DNA of 64,000 nt. It comes from Comamonas sp009360615. GTDB lineage: Bacteria > Pseudomonadota > Gammaproteobacteria > Burkholderiales > Burkholderiaceae_C. A program made the translations under genes and the position numbers. Below the pieces are notes generated by a model. That model had not been told where the DNA came from. It made no database searches and saw only the letters and a list, made by a program, of their open reading frames with translations. Below, piece by piece: positions 16,496 through 25,564 of this stretch (positions are counted from its first letter, which is position 1; the number at the start of each line of letters is the position of its first letter). The DNA lies in assembly GCF_035784015.1 (NCBI RefSeq), contig NZ_JALKOW010000002.1, one strand, 5' to 3'.

Positions 16496-19105
16496 ATGGC
16501 CACTTCCGCTGATTCTGTTCATTTCTTTGGCATACGCCATCACGGCCCGGGCTGCGCTCGCAGTCTGCTGCAGGCGCTTGAGGCCCTGCAGCCCGATTGC
16601 CTGCTGGTGGAAGGCCCGCCCGAGGGGGAGGCGCTGCTGCCCTTGCTGCAAAGCGCCGAGCTGCGCCCGCCCGTGGCCATGCTGGTCTATATGCAGGACG
16701 AGCCCAGCCAGGCTGCGTTCTATCCGTTTGCCGAGTTTTCTCCCGAATGGCAGGCATTGCAGTGGGCCAGTCGCCGGGGTGTGGCAACCCGCTTTATCGA
16801 CCTGCCGCAGACCCATGGCATGGCCATCGAGTTTGCGCGCCGCGAGGCGCTCAAAAAGGCGGCGCAAGAGGCTGAGGAGGCTGAGGAGGCCGATGAAGCC
16901 GATGAGGCAACGCAGCCAGCGGATGCCGAGGACGGCGCAAACGATGCGGGGCAGGAGCTGGATGCAGCACCGGCCGAGGCGCTTGCCGATATGCAGGATG
17001 GCGACGGGCATGAGCAGCCTCAAGAGGTCCCGGTAAACGCTGCCCGGCATCTGCACCGCGATCCGCTGGACTGGCTGGCCCATGCCGCAGGCTTTGACGA
17101 TGGCGAGAGCTGGTGGAACCGTCTGGTCGAGGAGCGCGGCGACAGCGAAGCACTGTTTGAAAGCATTGGCGAGGTGATGACGGCAGCTCGCGAAGAACTG
17201 TCCAAGGATGGCGAACATTGGCGCGGCGAGGAATACATGAAGCGCGAGGCACTGCGCGAAGCCCATATGCGCCAGTGCATTCGCGAGGCGAGCAAGGCAG
17301 GCCACCAGCGCATTGCCGTGGTCTGCGGTGCCTGGCATGTGCCGGCGCTCAGGGCCAGCGTGACGGCCAAGGCCGATAGCGCCCTGCTCAAGGGCCTGCC
17401 CAAGGCCAAGGTAATGGCGACCTGGGCCCCCTGGACTTATCGAAACCTGGCCAGCAGCAGCGGCTATGGCGCGGGTGTGACTTCTCCGGGCTGGTACCAG
17501 CATCTGTGGCAGTGCTATCAGTCGTCCTCGAATTTGGAGTCAAATCAGCCTCCAACGCTTGATGGTAAAGCGCAAGCAGCTATCAAAAGCGAGGTTTCTC
17601 CAGCCACGCTGCGTACTGCTGGCTGGCTGACGCGCGTGGCCCATCTGCTGCGCGACAAGGACCTGGACTGCTCCAGCGCCCACATCATCGAGGCCACGCG
17701 GCTGTCCGAAAGTCTGGCGGCGCTGCGCGGCCAGCCCGTGCCCGGCCTGGACGAAATCAACGAGGCCATCGTCACCGTGATCTGCATGGGCGAGAACGCA
17801 CCGCTCAGATTGATCGATGAGGAACTGACCGTCGGTCATGTAATGGGCCAGGTGCCGGCCGATGTGCCCCAGGTGCCGCTGCAGCGTGATATCGAGCAGC
17901 AGCAGAAATCGCTGCGTCTCAAGCCCGAGGCGGCAAGCAAGCTGCTGGCGCTGGATTTGCGCAAGGACACGGATCTGGCACGCAGCCATTTTCTGCACCG
18001 TCTGCGCCTGCTTGGCATTGACTGGGGCGTGCGCGCCACCGATGCCCAGCGCAACCGCGGCACCTTCCGCGAAAGCTGGCAGCTGCAGTGGGAGCCCGAG
18101 CTGGCGGTGCGCATCATCGAGGCCAGCGTGCATGGTGCGACCGTGGCCCAGGCCGCCACGGCCAAGCTGCGCTCCAGCTTGACGCCCGAGACCTCGTTGC
18201 CCGACATCGCGCAGGCCATCGACGATGCCCTGCTGGCTGATTTGCCGCAGCTGGTCGAGGCCCTGATCGCTACGCTGGCCCAGCGCGCGGCCACCACGGG
18301 CGATGTGGCTCAGCTGCTGCAGGCCTTGCCGCCGCTGGCCAATGTCTACCGCTATGGCAGTGTGCGCCAGACGGATACCGCCTTGCTGGCCGGCGTGATC
18401 GATTCGCTGGTGCTGCGCGCCGCCATCGGCCTGCCTGTGGCCTGCATGGCCATGGATGACGAGGCTGCGGCCGCCATGAAGACCAAGGTGCTGGCGGCGC
18501 ATGAGGCACTGCGGCTGCGCACCAGCAACGGCGAGGCGCAGCAGGCGGTGGATGCCTGGCGCCTGGCACTGCGCAGCCTTGCCATGGGGGATGCCGCAGC
18601 GGCACTGCTGCGCGGCATGGCCTGTCGTTTGCTGCTGGACGAGCAGTTGCTGGAAAGCGCTGAAATCGTGCGTCAGTTCAACCGCAATCTTTCGCTGGGC
18701 GCGGCACCCATGGATGTGGCCGCCTGGCTGGACGGTTTCCTGAACCAGCAGGCGCTGGTGTTGCTGCATGACGAGTCCATCTGGGGTGCTGTCGATGCCT
18801 GGCTCAGCGGTCTGGGTGAGGTGCAGTTTGCCCAGATTCTGCCGCTGGTGCGACGCAGCTTCTCGACTTTCAGCAATCACGAGCGCCAAAGCCTGGGCGA
18901 CAAGGTCAAGCGAACGCCTGTGGGGGGCGCAGCGGTACCTGGTCCTGCCGTGGGCGCTGCGGACGATGCCGCGCCCTGGGATGAGGCGCGTGCCTTGCTG
19001 GCCTTGCCCGTGCTCAATGAGTTGCTGGGATTGAATCTGCCACAGGCGCTGATGGGCCAAGCCCAGGCAGCTACCGATTTTGATGCGGCTGCGGCCAAGG
19101 TGTGA
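16496..19105 (+). CDS. DUF5682-like protein of the MoxR-VWA cassette
   Basis: This large protein (869 residues) begins with the hallmark FGIRHHGPGCARSL (10-23), followed by LLVEGPPEGEALLPLL. A His-rich motif HWRGEEYMKREALREAHMRQ lies near 240 and VVCGAWHVPAL near 280; this pattern recalls TraB/ChaN-like folds, but that is only a guess. An acidic, Ala/Glu/Asp-rich low-complexity segment occupies about 120-170. Residues about 349-365 are encoded by a copy of a dispersed repeat inserted in frame. I chose ATG 16496; a TTG four codons upstream is possible and neither has a clear ribosome-binding site. The stop is 2 bases from the VWA start. Confidence 0.8.
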   Translation: MATSADSVHFFGIRHHGPGCARSLLQALEALQPDCLLVEGPPEGEALLPLLQSAELRPPVAMLVYMQDEPSQAAFYPFAEFSPEWQALQWASRRGVATRFIDLPQTHGMAIEFARREALKKAAQEAEEAEEADEADEATQPADAEDGANDAGQELDAAPAEALADMQDGDGHEQPQEVPVNAARHLHRDPLDWLAHAAGFDDGESWWNRLVEERGDSEALFESIGEVMTAAREELSKDGEHWRGEEYMKREALREAHMRQCIREASKAGHQRIAVVCGAWHVPALRASVTAKADSALLKGLPKAKVMATWAPWTYRNLASSSGYGAGVTSPGWYQHLWQCYQSSSNLESNQPPTLDGKAQAAIKSEVSPATLRTAGWLTRVAHLLRDKDLDCSSAHIIEATRLSESLAALRGQPVPGLDEINEAIVTVICMGENAPLRLIDEELTVGHVMGQVPADVPQVPLQRDIEQQQKSLRLKPEAASKLLALDLRKDTDLARSHFLHRLRLLGIDWGVRATDAQRNRGTFRESWQLQWEPELAVRIIEASVHGATVAQAATAKLRSSLTPETSLPDIAQAIDDALLADLPQLVEALIATLAQRAATTGDVAQLLQALPPLANVYRYGSVRQTDTALLAGVIDSLVLRAAIGLPVACMAMDDEAAAAMKTKVLAAHEALRLRTSNGEAQQAVDAWRLALRSLAMGDAAAALLRGMACRLLLDEQLLESAEIVRQFNRNLSLGAAPMDVAAWLDGFLNQQALVLLHDESIWGAVDAWLSGLGEVQFAQILPLVRRSFSTFSNHERQSLGDKVKRTPVGGAAVPGPAVGAADDAAPWDEARALLALPVLNELLGLNLPQALMGQAQAATDFDAAAAKV
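17540..17588 (+). repeat. Dispersed repeat copy inside a coding region
   Basis: The stretch from TCAAATCAGCC to GCAGCTATCAAAA contains AATCAGCCT, AACGCTTG, AAGCG and CAGCT in the same order as the intergenic element at 45205. The reading frame passes through it, encoding a polar, linker-like segment. Confidence 0.65.
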
Positions 19106-19107
19106 CG

Positions 19108-20313
19108 ATGAAGCAAACAGCAAATTTGGCGACCGAGCCGCAACAGGAGTCCGAAGAGCTGCAGCCCACCACGCGGCTGCAGCGCTGGCGCATGGTGCTG
19201 GGCAGCCCTGCTGACGCCAGTTGCGGCGGTGTGACGGGCCGCTTGCAGGAGATGGACCAGGCGCTGGCCGCCTTGTACGAGGAAGACAGCAAGCTGGCAT
19301 CGCGCAAGGGCGGACGCGGCAACTCCTCGCCCTCGGTCTCGCGCTGGCTGGGGGATATCCGCAAATACTTTCCGAGCCAGGTCGTGCAGGTCATGCAGCG
19401 CGATGCCATGGAGCGCCTGAATCTGCGCGAGCTGCTGCTGCAGCCCGAGATGCTCGAGAACGTGCAGCCCGATGTGCATCTGGTGGCGGACCTTATTTCG
19501 CTGGGCTCGGTGATTCCGCAGAATACCAAGGCCACGGCGCGGCTGGTGGTGCGCAAGGTGGTGGACGAGCTGATGAAAAGGCTCGAGGAGCCGATGCGCA
19601 GCGCCGTGGCCGGGGCGCTGGATCGCAGCCAGCGCAACCGGCGCCCGCGCCATGCCGAGATCGACTGGAATCGCACCATACGCGCCAACCTGCGCCATTG
19701 GCAGCCCGAGTACAAGACCATTGTTCCGGAGACGCTGATTGGCTATGGGCGCAAGGCGCGCCGCCCGCAGCGCGAGGTGATCCTGTGCATTGACCAGAGC
19801 GGCTCCATGGCCAACTCGGTGGTTTATTCCAGCATCTTTGGTGCGGTGATGGCCAGTCTGCCGGCCGTGGCCACCAAGCTGGTGGTGTTTGATACGGCCG
19901 TGGTCGACCTGACGGAAAAACTCGACGATCCCGTCGATGTGCTGTTTGGCGTGCAACTGGGCGGTGGCACCGATATCAATGGAGCGGTCGGCTATTGCCA
20001 GGGGCTGATCAGCGAGCCGCGCAACAGCATTCTGGTGCTGATCTCCGACCTCTACGAAGGCGGTGTGGAGTCGGGCCTGCTGCGCCGTGCCAACGAGCTG
20101 GTGGAAGCAGGCGTGCAGTTCATCACGCTGCTGGCGCTCAGCGACGAGGGAGCTCCGGCCTATGACGCGGAACTGGCGGCCAAGCTGGCGGCACTGGGCG
20201 TGCCCTCGTTTGCCTGCACCCCCGATGCCTTTCCGCAGCTTATGGCAGCGGCCATCCGCCGCGACGATGTGGCCGCCTGGGCGGCGACGCAGGGCTTCAA
20301 GACCAGCAAATAG
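19108..20313 (+). CDS. VWA domain protein (last gene of MoxR-VWA cassette)
   Basis: This encodes 401 residues. The C-terminal half is a von Willebrand factor A domain with an intact metal site: DQSGS at 229-233 (DxSxS) and Thr288 in GGGTD, followed by ISDLYEGG as the distal Asp motif. VWA proteins of this type are partners or substrates of MoxR ATPases. The N-terminal half is helical and basic (KGGRGNSSPSVSRWLGDIRK). I chose ATG 19108 because AAGG lies 7 bases before it; a GTG at 19102 overlapping the upstream stop is the alternative. E. coli YehP is the closest named analogue I can think of. Confidence 0.9.
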   Translation: MKQTANLATEPQQESEELQPTTRLQRWRMVLGSPADASCGGVTGRLQEMDQALAALYEEDSKLASRKGGRGNSSPSVSRWLGDIRKYFPSQVVQVMQRDAMERLNLRELLLQPEMLENVQPDVHLVADLISLGSVIPQNTKATARLVVRKVVDELMKRLEEPMRSAVAGALDRSQRNRRPRHAEIDWNRTIRANLRHWQPEYKTIVPETLIGYGRKARRPQREVILCIDQSGSMANSVVYSSIFGAVMASLPAVATKLVVFDTAVVDLTEKLDDPVDVLFGVQLGGGTDINGAVGYCQGLISEPRNSILVLISDLYEGGVESGLLRRANELVEAGVQFITLLALSDEGAPAYDAELAAKLAALGVPSFACTPDAFPQLMAAAIRRDDVAAWAATQGFKTSK

Positions 20314-20346
20314 GAAGACTGTCCGAAGAAGACTGCTTGTTGGGGC

Positions 20347-20556
20347 TCAGTCCGGCAGAACGACGCCGAGCCTGGCCAGCCTGGCGGCCATCACATCACG
20401 GCGGCGCGCGGCCTTGGCTGCGGTTTCGCTGACCGTTGCAATGGTCTTGGGGCCTTTGCCTGCAGCGGCCTTGACCAGTTCCGCCTTCTTGGCGGCCTCT
20501 GCGGCAAGTTTGCGGTAGCTGGCAATCAGTTCGGCATGGGCGATGGCTTGAGTCAC
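20347..20556 (-). CDS. Small basic hypothetical protein
   Basis: This encodes 69 residues from a GTG start with GGAAA upstream. It is Ala/Lys/Arg-rich and probably one or two helices (AIAHAELIASYRKLAAEAAK, AARRRDVMAARLARLG). No family is recognised. It converges on the VWA gene and is divergent from the DUF808 gene. Confidence 0.55.
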   Translation of the reverse strand: MTQAIAHAELIASYRKLAAEAAKKAELVKAAAGKGPKTIATVSETAAKAARRRDVMAARLARLGVVLPD

Positions 20557-20698
20557 AGGGTTTCCGTTCGATAAGGCCGCTCATTGTCGCTGCAAAGCCC
20601 GGGCCGTGGCGAACGCGCAGCTGATTGGCAATTTCCTGTCGCAATCGTGGCACGGTTTGCAGGCATGATGGCGATTTTGCAAACCACCGGGAGAAGCG

Positions 20699-21715
20699 AT
20701 GGCAGGTGCCGGCCTTTTGATGTTGCTGGACGATATTGCCAGCTTGCTCGACGACGTGGCCTTGATGACCAAGACGGCGGCAGGCAAGAGTACGGCAATT
20801 CTTGACGATGTGGCTACCCAGACCAAGGTGGCGGTGCAGAAGACGGCCGGCGTGCTGGGTGACGATCTGGCACTCAATGCCGAGCAGGTCACGGGAGTGA
20901 AGGCCAACCGGGAGCTGCCCGTGGTCTGGGCGGTGGCCAAGGGCTCGCTGCTGAACAAGGCCATCCTGGTGCCCGCGGCGTTGTTGATCAGCGCCTTTGT
21001 GCCCTGGCTGATCACTCCCCTGCTGATGGTGGGGGGCGCTTTTCTGTGCTTTGAAGGCGTGGAGAAGATCCTGGAGCTGTTTCACAAGCACCAAAAGCAT
21101 GATGTGCATGATGCCGTCGTCGATGCCGAGGAGGCCGTTCACAAGGGTGTGGCGCCCTCATCGGTGCGTGCCGCACGTGAAAAGCAAATGGACCCGATGG
21201 AGTATGAAAGGCAGAAGGTCAAGGGCGCCGTGCGCACGGACTTCATTCTGTCGGCCGAAATCATGGCGATTGCGCTGGGCACCGTGGCGACCAAGCCCAT
21301 CTGGGAGCAGGCGGCGGTGCTGATCGCGGTGGCTCTGGGCATCACGGTCTTCGTCTACGGACTGGTGGCCGGCATTGTGCGCATGGACGATGTGGGCGGC
21401 TGGCTGATGCGCAGGAGCAGCAGCGTTGCCAGGACCATGGGGCGCTGTCTGATCGCATTCACCCCCTGGCTGATGCGAGGTCTGTCGATTGTCGGCACTG
21501 CGGCCATGTTCCTTGTGGGCGGCAGCCTGCTGGTGCATGGCATCACGCCCGTCGAGCACTGGATACAGCAGGTGATTGCGCCCATGGGCGGCGTGGCGGC
21601 AGCGCTGGGGCCGCTGCTGGTGCATGTGGTGGTGGGGGCCGCCATTGGAAGTGCGGTCGTCCTCTGTGTGGCGCTCTGGCACCGGCTGTGTCGTCCGGCC
21701 GGGGTTGCGCATTGA
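20699..21715 (+). CDS. DUF808 family inner membrane protein (YedI-like)
   Basis: This is a 338-residue membrane protein. The N-terminus GLLMLLDDIASLLDDVA and the following KTAAGKSTAILDDV and DDLALNAEQV are the hallmark of the DUF808/YedI family. Hydrophobic segments near 85-115, 185-225 and 255-330 indicate several membrane passes. A charged loop with HKHQKHDVHDAVVDAEEAVH separates the first pair. The function is unknown. It has its own upstream region and is separated from ompW by about 210 bases. Confidence 0.88.
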   Translation: MAGAGLLMLLDDIASLLDDVALMTKTAAGKSTAILDDVATQTKVAVQKTAGVLGDDLALNAEQVTGVKANRELPVVWAVAKGSLLNKAILVPAALLISAFVPWLITPLLMVGGAFLCFEGVEKILELFHKHQKHDVHDAVVDAEEAVHKGVAPSSVRAAREKQMDPMEYERQKVKGAVRTDFILSAEIMAIALGTVATKPIWEQAAVLIAVALGITVFVYGLVAGIVRMDDVGGWLMRRSSSVARTMGRCLIAFTPWLMRGLSIVGTAAMFLVGGSLLVHGITPVEHWIQQVIAPMGGVAAALGPLLVHVVVGAAIGSAVVLCVALWHRLCRPAGVAH

Positions 21716-21927
21716 GAGGTCCAAAGCGCGGCTAGCACTGCTGGCGGTACGGTGCTTTGCGCTGAATCAGGACTTGGGGTTGGCGTGGCAGCAGGGCAAC
21801 GCCAGCCGTTTTCTTTGGCATGCAGGCGGGCGGGTTGATGTGGGACAAAGCCCCGAGTCAGTGGCTTTGTTTCAATCACTGTCATGGAAAGCGCACAGCT
21901 TTCTGCCATCGCTTCAAGGAAAAGCCC

Positions 21928-22542
21928 ATGAGAAAGACCCTGATCGCAATCGCCGCCGTCGCCAGCGCCCTGACTGCCGGCACCGCTTTTGCCCAATCCT
22001 CGTTTGACGGTACAAGCCCCTGGATGGTGCGTGCGCGTGCCGTGCATCTGGACAGCGACAACGGCGGCGCCGCCGGCGATGCCGGCGTCAGCATCAACAA
22101 CAAGTGGATGCCCGAGCTGGACGTGTCCTACTTCTTCACGCCCAATATTGCAGCCGAGCTGATCCTGACCTATCCCCAGAAGCATGATGTGCGCCTGGGT
22201 GGAGACAAGATCGGCACGCTCAAGCATCTGCCCCCCACCCTGCTGGCCCAGTACCACTTCACCGGCATGGGTGCCTTCAAGCCTTATGTGGGTGCAGGCG
22301 TGAACTACACACGCTTCTCGAACGTGAACATTCTCGACGGTGCCGTGACCGTGAAGAAGAACAGCTTCGGCGGTGCCCTGCAGATCGGCTTCGACTATGC
22401 GCTGGACAAGAACTGGTCGCTGAACTTCGACGTCAAGAAGGTCTACCTGGGCACCAAGGTGACCGGTGCGGGTGTGTTCCAGGACACCAAGTTCAAGGTT
22501 GACCCATGGCTGGTGGGCGTGGGCGTGGGCTATCGCTTCTGA
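21928..22542 (+). CDS. OmpW family outer membrane protein
   Basis: This 204-residue beta-barrel protein has a clean signal peptide (MRKTLIAIAAVASALTAG, cleavage after AFAQ or nearby). Features typical of OmpW are WMVRARAVHL at the N-terminus, the motif LPPTLLAQYHF, KPYVGAGVNYT and the C-terminal aromatic ending GVGYRF, required for outer membrane assembly. OmpW forms a small channel linked to uptake of hydrophobic compounds. The ATG at 21928 has AAGGA upstream. A strong terminator follows, so it is probably monocistronic. Confidence 0.93.
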   Translation: MRKTLIAIAAVASALTAGTAFAQSSFDGTSPWMVRARAVHLDSDNGGAAGDAGVSINNKWMPELDVSYFFTPNIAAELILTYPQKHDVRLGGDKIGTLKHLPPTLLAQYHFTGMGAFKPYVGAGVNYTRFSNVNILDGAVTVKKNSFGGALQIGFDYALDKNWSLNFDVKKVYLGTKVTGAGVFQDTKFKVDPWLVGVGVGYRF

Positions 22543-22678
22543 TAGCTCCACGACAAGGGGTGTTCTCGTCAGCGGCCTTCTTCCCGCAGGCGAGGCACGC
22601 ACCACAGGCTCTGTGGTGCATCGGGGTCGGCAGGCCTCAATGGCCTGATGACTCTGGAGGCTAGGGTGTATGTTTGAT

Positions 22679-22712
22679 CGGTATTCCGCTCGTGCGGGAT
22701 ACCGATTTTTTT
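22679..22712 (+). terminator. Terminator after ompW-like gene
   Basis: The stem CGGTATTCCGC/GCGGGATACCG (one G-T pair, loop TCGT) is followed by ATTTTTTT. Confidence 0.88.
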
Positions 22713-23205
22713 GTCCGAACTCTTTTGCCAGTATTGGCTTTGTCAGCATGGCTGCCCGCGCATGCAGTAAAAGTAGCGCTGGCTGCAGTCCTACTTGCGC
22801 TGCTTGTCGACGGCGCTAGGCTGAGGGCCTAAGAACGTGTTGACGATCTCCTTGCACTGCGACAGGGGTTTGGCGGGACGGATACCGGGGGGGCCTCCCG
22901 CGCGATACCGCAGCAACAGCCATGCTGCTGCGTGGATTCGCGGGACCGGAGAGGCAACGCCGCTGACCGCCCCTGACCGGGCACCCGCAAAACACCGGCC
23001 GAAGGATGGAGGCGAATTCGGGCGACCGGCCGAGCGCTGTCTCCTGCCTGCACGCCGGTGCGCGCGGAGAGCCATTGCTGCGAACGCTTCCCGATGGCGC
23101 TCCAACGAGGCGGTGTGGAAATCGCAAGCACGTTCTAAAGCAGGCTTGGCAAGGATGGCGCGGGCATCGGCTGTGTCGCGCGATCCGCTCAACAGGAGAA
23201 TCAGC
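22713..23205. other. Intergenic stretch before egtD, no gene supported
   Basis: Frames are open on both strands, but composition and lack of ribosome-binding sites argue against a gene. A run of seven G is at 22888-22894. The minus-strand frame ending CKEIVNTFLGPQPS looks locally protein-like and could be the remains of a small gene, but I cannot support it. AGGAGA at 23194-23199 is the egtD ribosome-binding site. Confidence 0.35.
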
Positions 23206-24234
23206 ATGCGCGCGATACCGGACAGGCAGGCAGAATCCATCGAATCTTTGTCTCGCGCGGGGCGTATTCCCCTGCCTGCGCCCCCTTCGGTCAGGCCGTC
23301 AAAGCCGGGCGCTTACCGGCGGGCGCAGCCCTGCGAGGAGCTGGCCCAGGGACTGATGCAGCGGCAGGCGCAGATTTCGCCCAAGTTTCTCTACGATGCG
23401 CATGGCTGCGCGCTGTTCGAGCAGATTACCAGGCTGCCCGAGTACTACCCGACAAGAACCGAGGCGGCCATCATGACCCGGTTCGAGCGTGACATCGCCG
23501 AGGCCATGGCGGGCTGCCAGGTGCTGATCGAGCTGGGGGCGGGCAATTGCGAAAAGGTCAGACGCCTGTGCCGCAGCCTCGGGCCGCGGCAGTTTCTGGG
23601 AGTGGACATTGCGGTGGATTTTCTGCAGGTCGCAGTGGACAGGCTGGGGCAGGACTTCCCGCAACTCAGCGCGCGTGCGGTTGCCGCCGATTTCACGGCA
23701 GACTGGCATTTGCCGACGGGCGTGCCGCAGGCGCGGCGTGAGCTGTTCTACCCGGGCTCTTCGATCGGCAACTTCGATACGCAGCAGGCGCTGCACATGC
23801 TGCGCCATATGCATTCCCTGGTCGCTGGCGACGGCGGGCTGCTGATCGGTATCGACCTGCCCAAGCCGGTGCCGGTGCTCATTGCGGCTTATGACGACAA
23901 GCAGGGTATCACGGCCGAATTCAATCTCAATGTGCTCAGCCATGTGAACCGTCTGCTGGGCAGCGATTTCAATCTTCAGGACTGGGCGCATGAGGCGCGC
24001 TTCGACAGCCGCGCATCACGCATAGAGATGCATCTGCGCGCCCGTCGCCCTGTCATGGTGCGCTGGCCCCAGGGCCAGCGCCATTTCGACCAGGGCGAGA
24101 CCCTCCATACGGAGAACAGCTACAAATACCCGCTGCATGATTTTCTCGCCATGCTGGCGTGCGCGGGGTTTGACCGGACCAGGGTCTGGACCGATGAGCA
24201 GCAATGGTTTGCCGTGATTCATGCCCATGGCTGA
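23206..24234 (+). CDS. egtD: L-histidine N-alpha-methyltransferase (ergothioneine synthesis)
   Basis: EgtD trimethylates histidine with SAM to hercynine, the first step of ergothioneine synthesis. It is 342 residues; the family norm is about 320. Signatures are SPKFLYDAHGCALFEQIT and the TRLPEYYPTRTEAAI motif near the N-terminus, the SAM-binding loop LIELGAGNCEKVRRL near 106, and PGSSIGNF, which is typical of EgtD. ATG 23206 has AGGAGA 6 bases before it; the frame is open far upstream but without support. Its end overlaps the start of egtB by 14 bases, so the two are translationally coupled. Confidence 0.94.
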   Translation: MRAIPDRQAESIESLSRAGRIPLPAPPSVRPSKPGAYRRAQPCEELAQGLMQRQAQISPKFLYDAHGCALFEQITRLPEYYPTRTEAAIMTRFERDIAEAMAGCQVLIELGAGNCEKVRRLCRSLGPRQFLGVDIAVDFLQVAVDRLGQDFPQLSARAVAADFTADWHLPTGVPQARRELFYPGSSIGNFDTQQALHMLRHMHSLVAGDGGLLIGIDLPKPVPVLIAAYDDKQGITAEFNLNVLSHVNRLLGSDFNLQDWAHEARFDSRASRIEMHLRARRPVMVRWPQGQRHFDQGETLHTENSYKYPLHDFLAMLACAGFDRTRVWTDEQQWFAVIHAHG

Positions 24235-25537
24235 GTCCTTTTCTGCGCCGCCCATCGCCTGGGACTGGCTGGCGCTGGCGCAGCAGTTCGAACGGGTGAG
24301 AGCCTGTACGCAAAAGCTGGCAGAGTCCCTGTCGGCGGAAGATGCCTGCGTGCAATCCATGCCAGATGCCAGCCCCGCCAAATGGCATCTGGCCCATACC
24401 AGCTGGTTCTTCGAGACCTTTGTGCTGGCCGTGCACCAGCCCGGACACAGGGCTTTCGACGAGAGTTTCCGCATGCTGTTCAACTCCTACTACCAGCAGG
24501 TGGGAGAACGCCATCCCAGAGCCCAGCGGGGCTTGCTGACCAGGCCCTCCCTGGCGCAGGTCATGGCTTATCGCGCTGTGGTGGATGAGCAGATGCTCGC
24601 GCTGATGGCGGCCATGAAAAGCAGCAATCCGGTGACGCAGAGGGCGGTGGCCCAACTGGTCACACTGGGCCTGCAGCACGAGCAGCAGCACCAGGAGCTG
24701 CTGCTCACCGACATCAAGCATTTGCTCTCCTGCCACCCGCTGTGGCCTGCGTATGCGCCGGATTCACTGTCTGAGCCGGACTGCGGGTCCTTCCTCGCAG
24801 ACCCCGGATGGCAGCCGCTGGAGGCGGGCATCTACAGCCTGGGCCATGGCGGCGATGACTTCGCCTTTGACAACGAGCTGCCCAGGCACAGCGTCTATGT
24901 GCATACCGCGCAGATCGCATCGAGGCCGGTGAACAATGGCGAGTTTCTCCGCTTTGTGCAGGATGGCGGCTACCGCCAGCCACAATGGTGGCTGGCCGAA
25001 GGCTGGGACTGGTGCCAGGCCCAGCAACTGAGCCACCCCTGGTACTGGAGGAATGCCGAAAGCCATGCAGGTGGCGATAGATGGCAGGAGTTCAGTCTGT
25101 ATGGCGTGACGGCTCTGCATGCGATGCGACCTGTGAGTCATCTCTCCTATTTCGAGGCCGATGCCTATGCGCGCTGGGCCGGTGCACGTCTGCCGTCGGA
25201 GGTGGAATGGGAGGTCGCCATGGGCAGGCATGACTGGCCTGTGTCACGGTTCGGCGAGCGCGGCAGTCTGCACCCCGAGGTCGCAGGTTCCCGCGCGGGA
25301 GCCGCAATCGGCCAGGTCTGGGAGTGGACGCAGTCATCCTACGCCGCCTACCCGGGCTTTCGTGTGGCCGAGGGGGCGGTGGGGGAGTACAACGGCAAGT
25401 TCATGGTCAACCAGTACGTGCTGCGCGGAGGCTCCTGCCTCACGCCGGCAGGGCATGCGCGGCTGAGCTATCGCAATTTCTTTCCCGCGACAGCTCGCTG
25501 GCAGATGACGGGACTGCGTCTGGCGCGCGATGCCTGA
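24221..25537 (+). CDS. egtB: Ergothioneine biosynthesis sulfoxide synthase EgtB
   Basis: EgtB is a non-haem iron enzyme that joins hercynine to a thiol donor (gamma-glutamylcysteine or cysteine) using oxygen. It is 438 residues. The DinB-like N-terminal domain carries the iron ligands in WHLAHTSWFFE and HEQQHQE. The C-terminal formylglycine-generating-enzyme-like domain shows ARLPSEVEWEVAM, VWEWTQSSY and LRGGSCLTP. It overlaps egtD, and ATG 24227 is an equally good start. No egtA, egtC or egtE lies nearby, as is common outside mycobacteria. Confidence 0.94.
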   Translation: MPMAESFSAPPIAWDWLALAQQFERVRACTQKLAESLSAEDACVQSMPDASPAKWHLAHTSWFFETFVLAVHQPGHRAFDESFRMLFNSYYQQVGERHPRAQRGLLTRPSLAQVMAYRAVVDEQMLALMAAMKSSNPVTQRAVAQLVTLGLQHEQQHQELLLTDIKHLLSCHPLWPAYAPDSLSEPDCGSFLADPGWQPLEAGIYSLGHGGDDFAFDNELPRHSVYVHTAQIASRPVNNGEFLRFVQDGGYRQPQWWLAEGWDWCQAQQLSHPWYWRNAESHAGGDRWQEFSLYGVTALHAMRPVSHLSYFEADAYARWAGARLPSEVEWEVAMGRHDWPVSRFGERGSLHPEVAGSRAGAAIGQVWEWTQSSYAAYPGFRVAEGAVGEYNGKFMVNQYVLRGGSCLTPAGHARLSYRNFFPATARWQMTGLRLARDA

Positions 25538-25564
25538 GGCCACGCGCCAGTCCGGGAGTCCGCG

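Noticed and set aside
22791..23240. Minus-strand frame ending CKEIVNTFLGPQPS
   Set aside because: The end looks protein-like, but the rest is low-complexity and it runs into egtD; not enough to call a gene.
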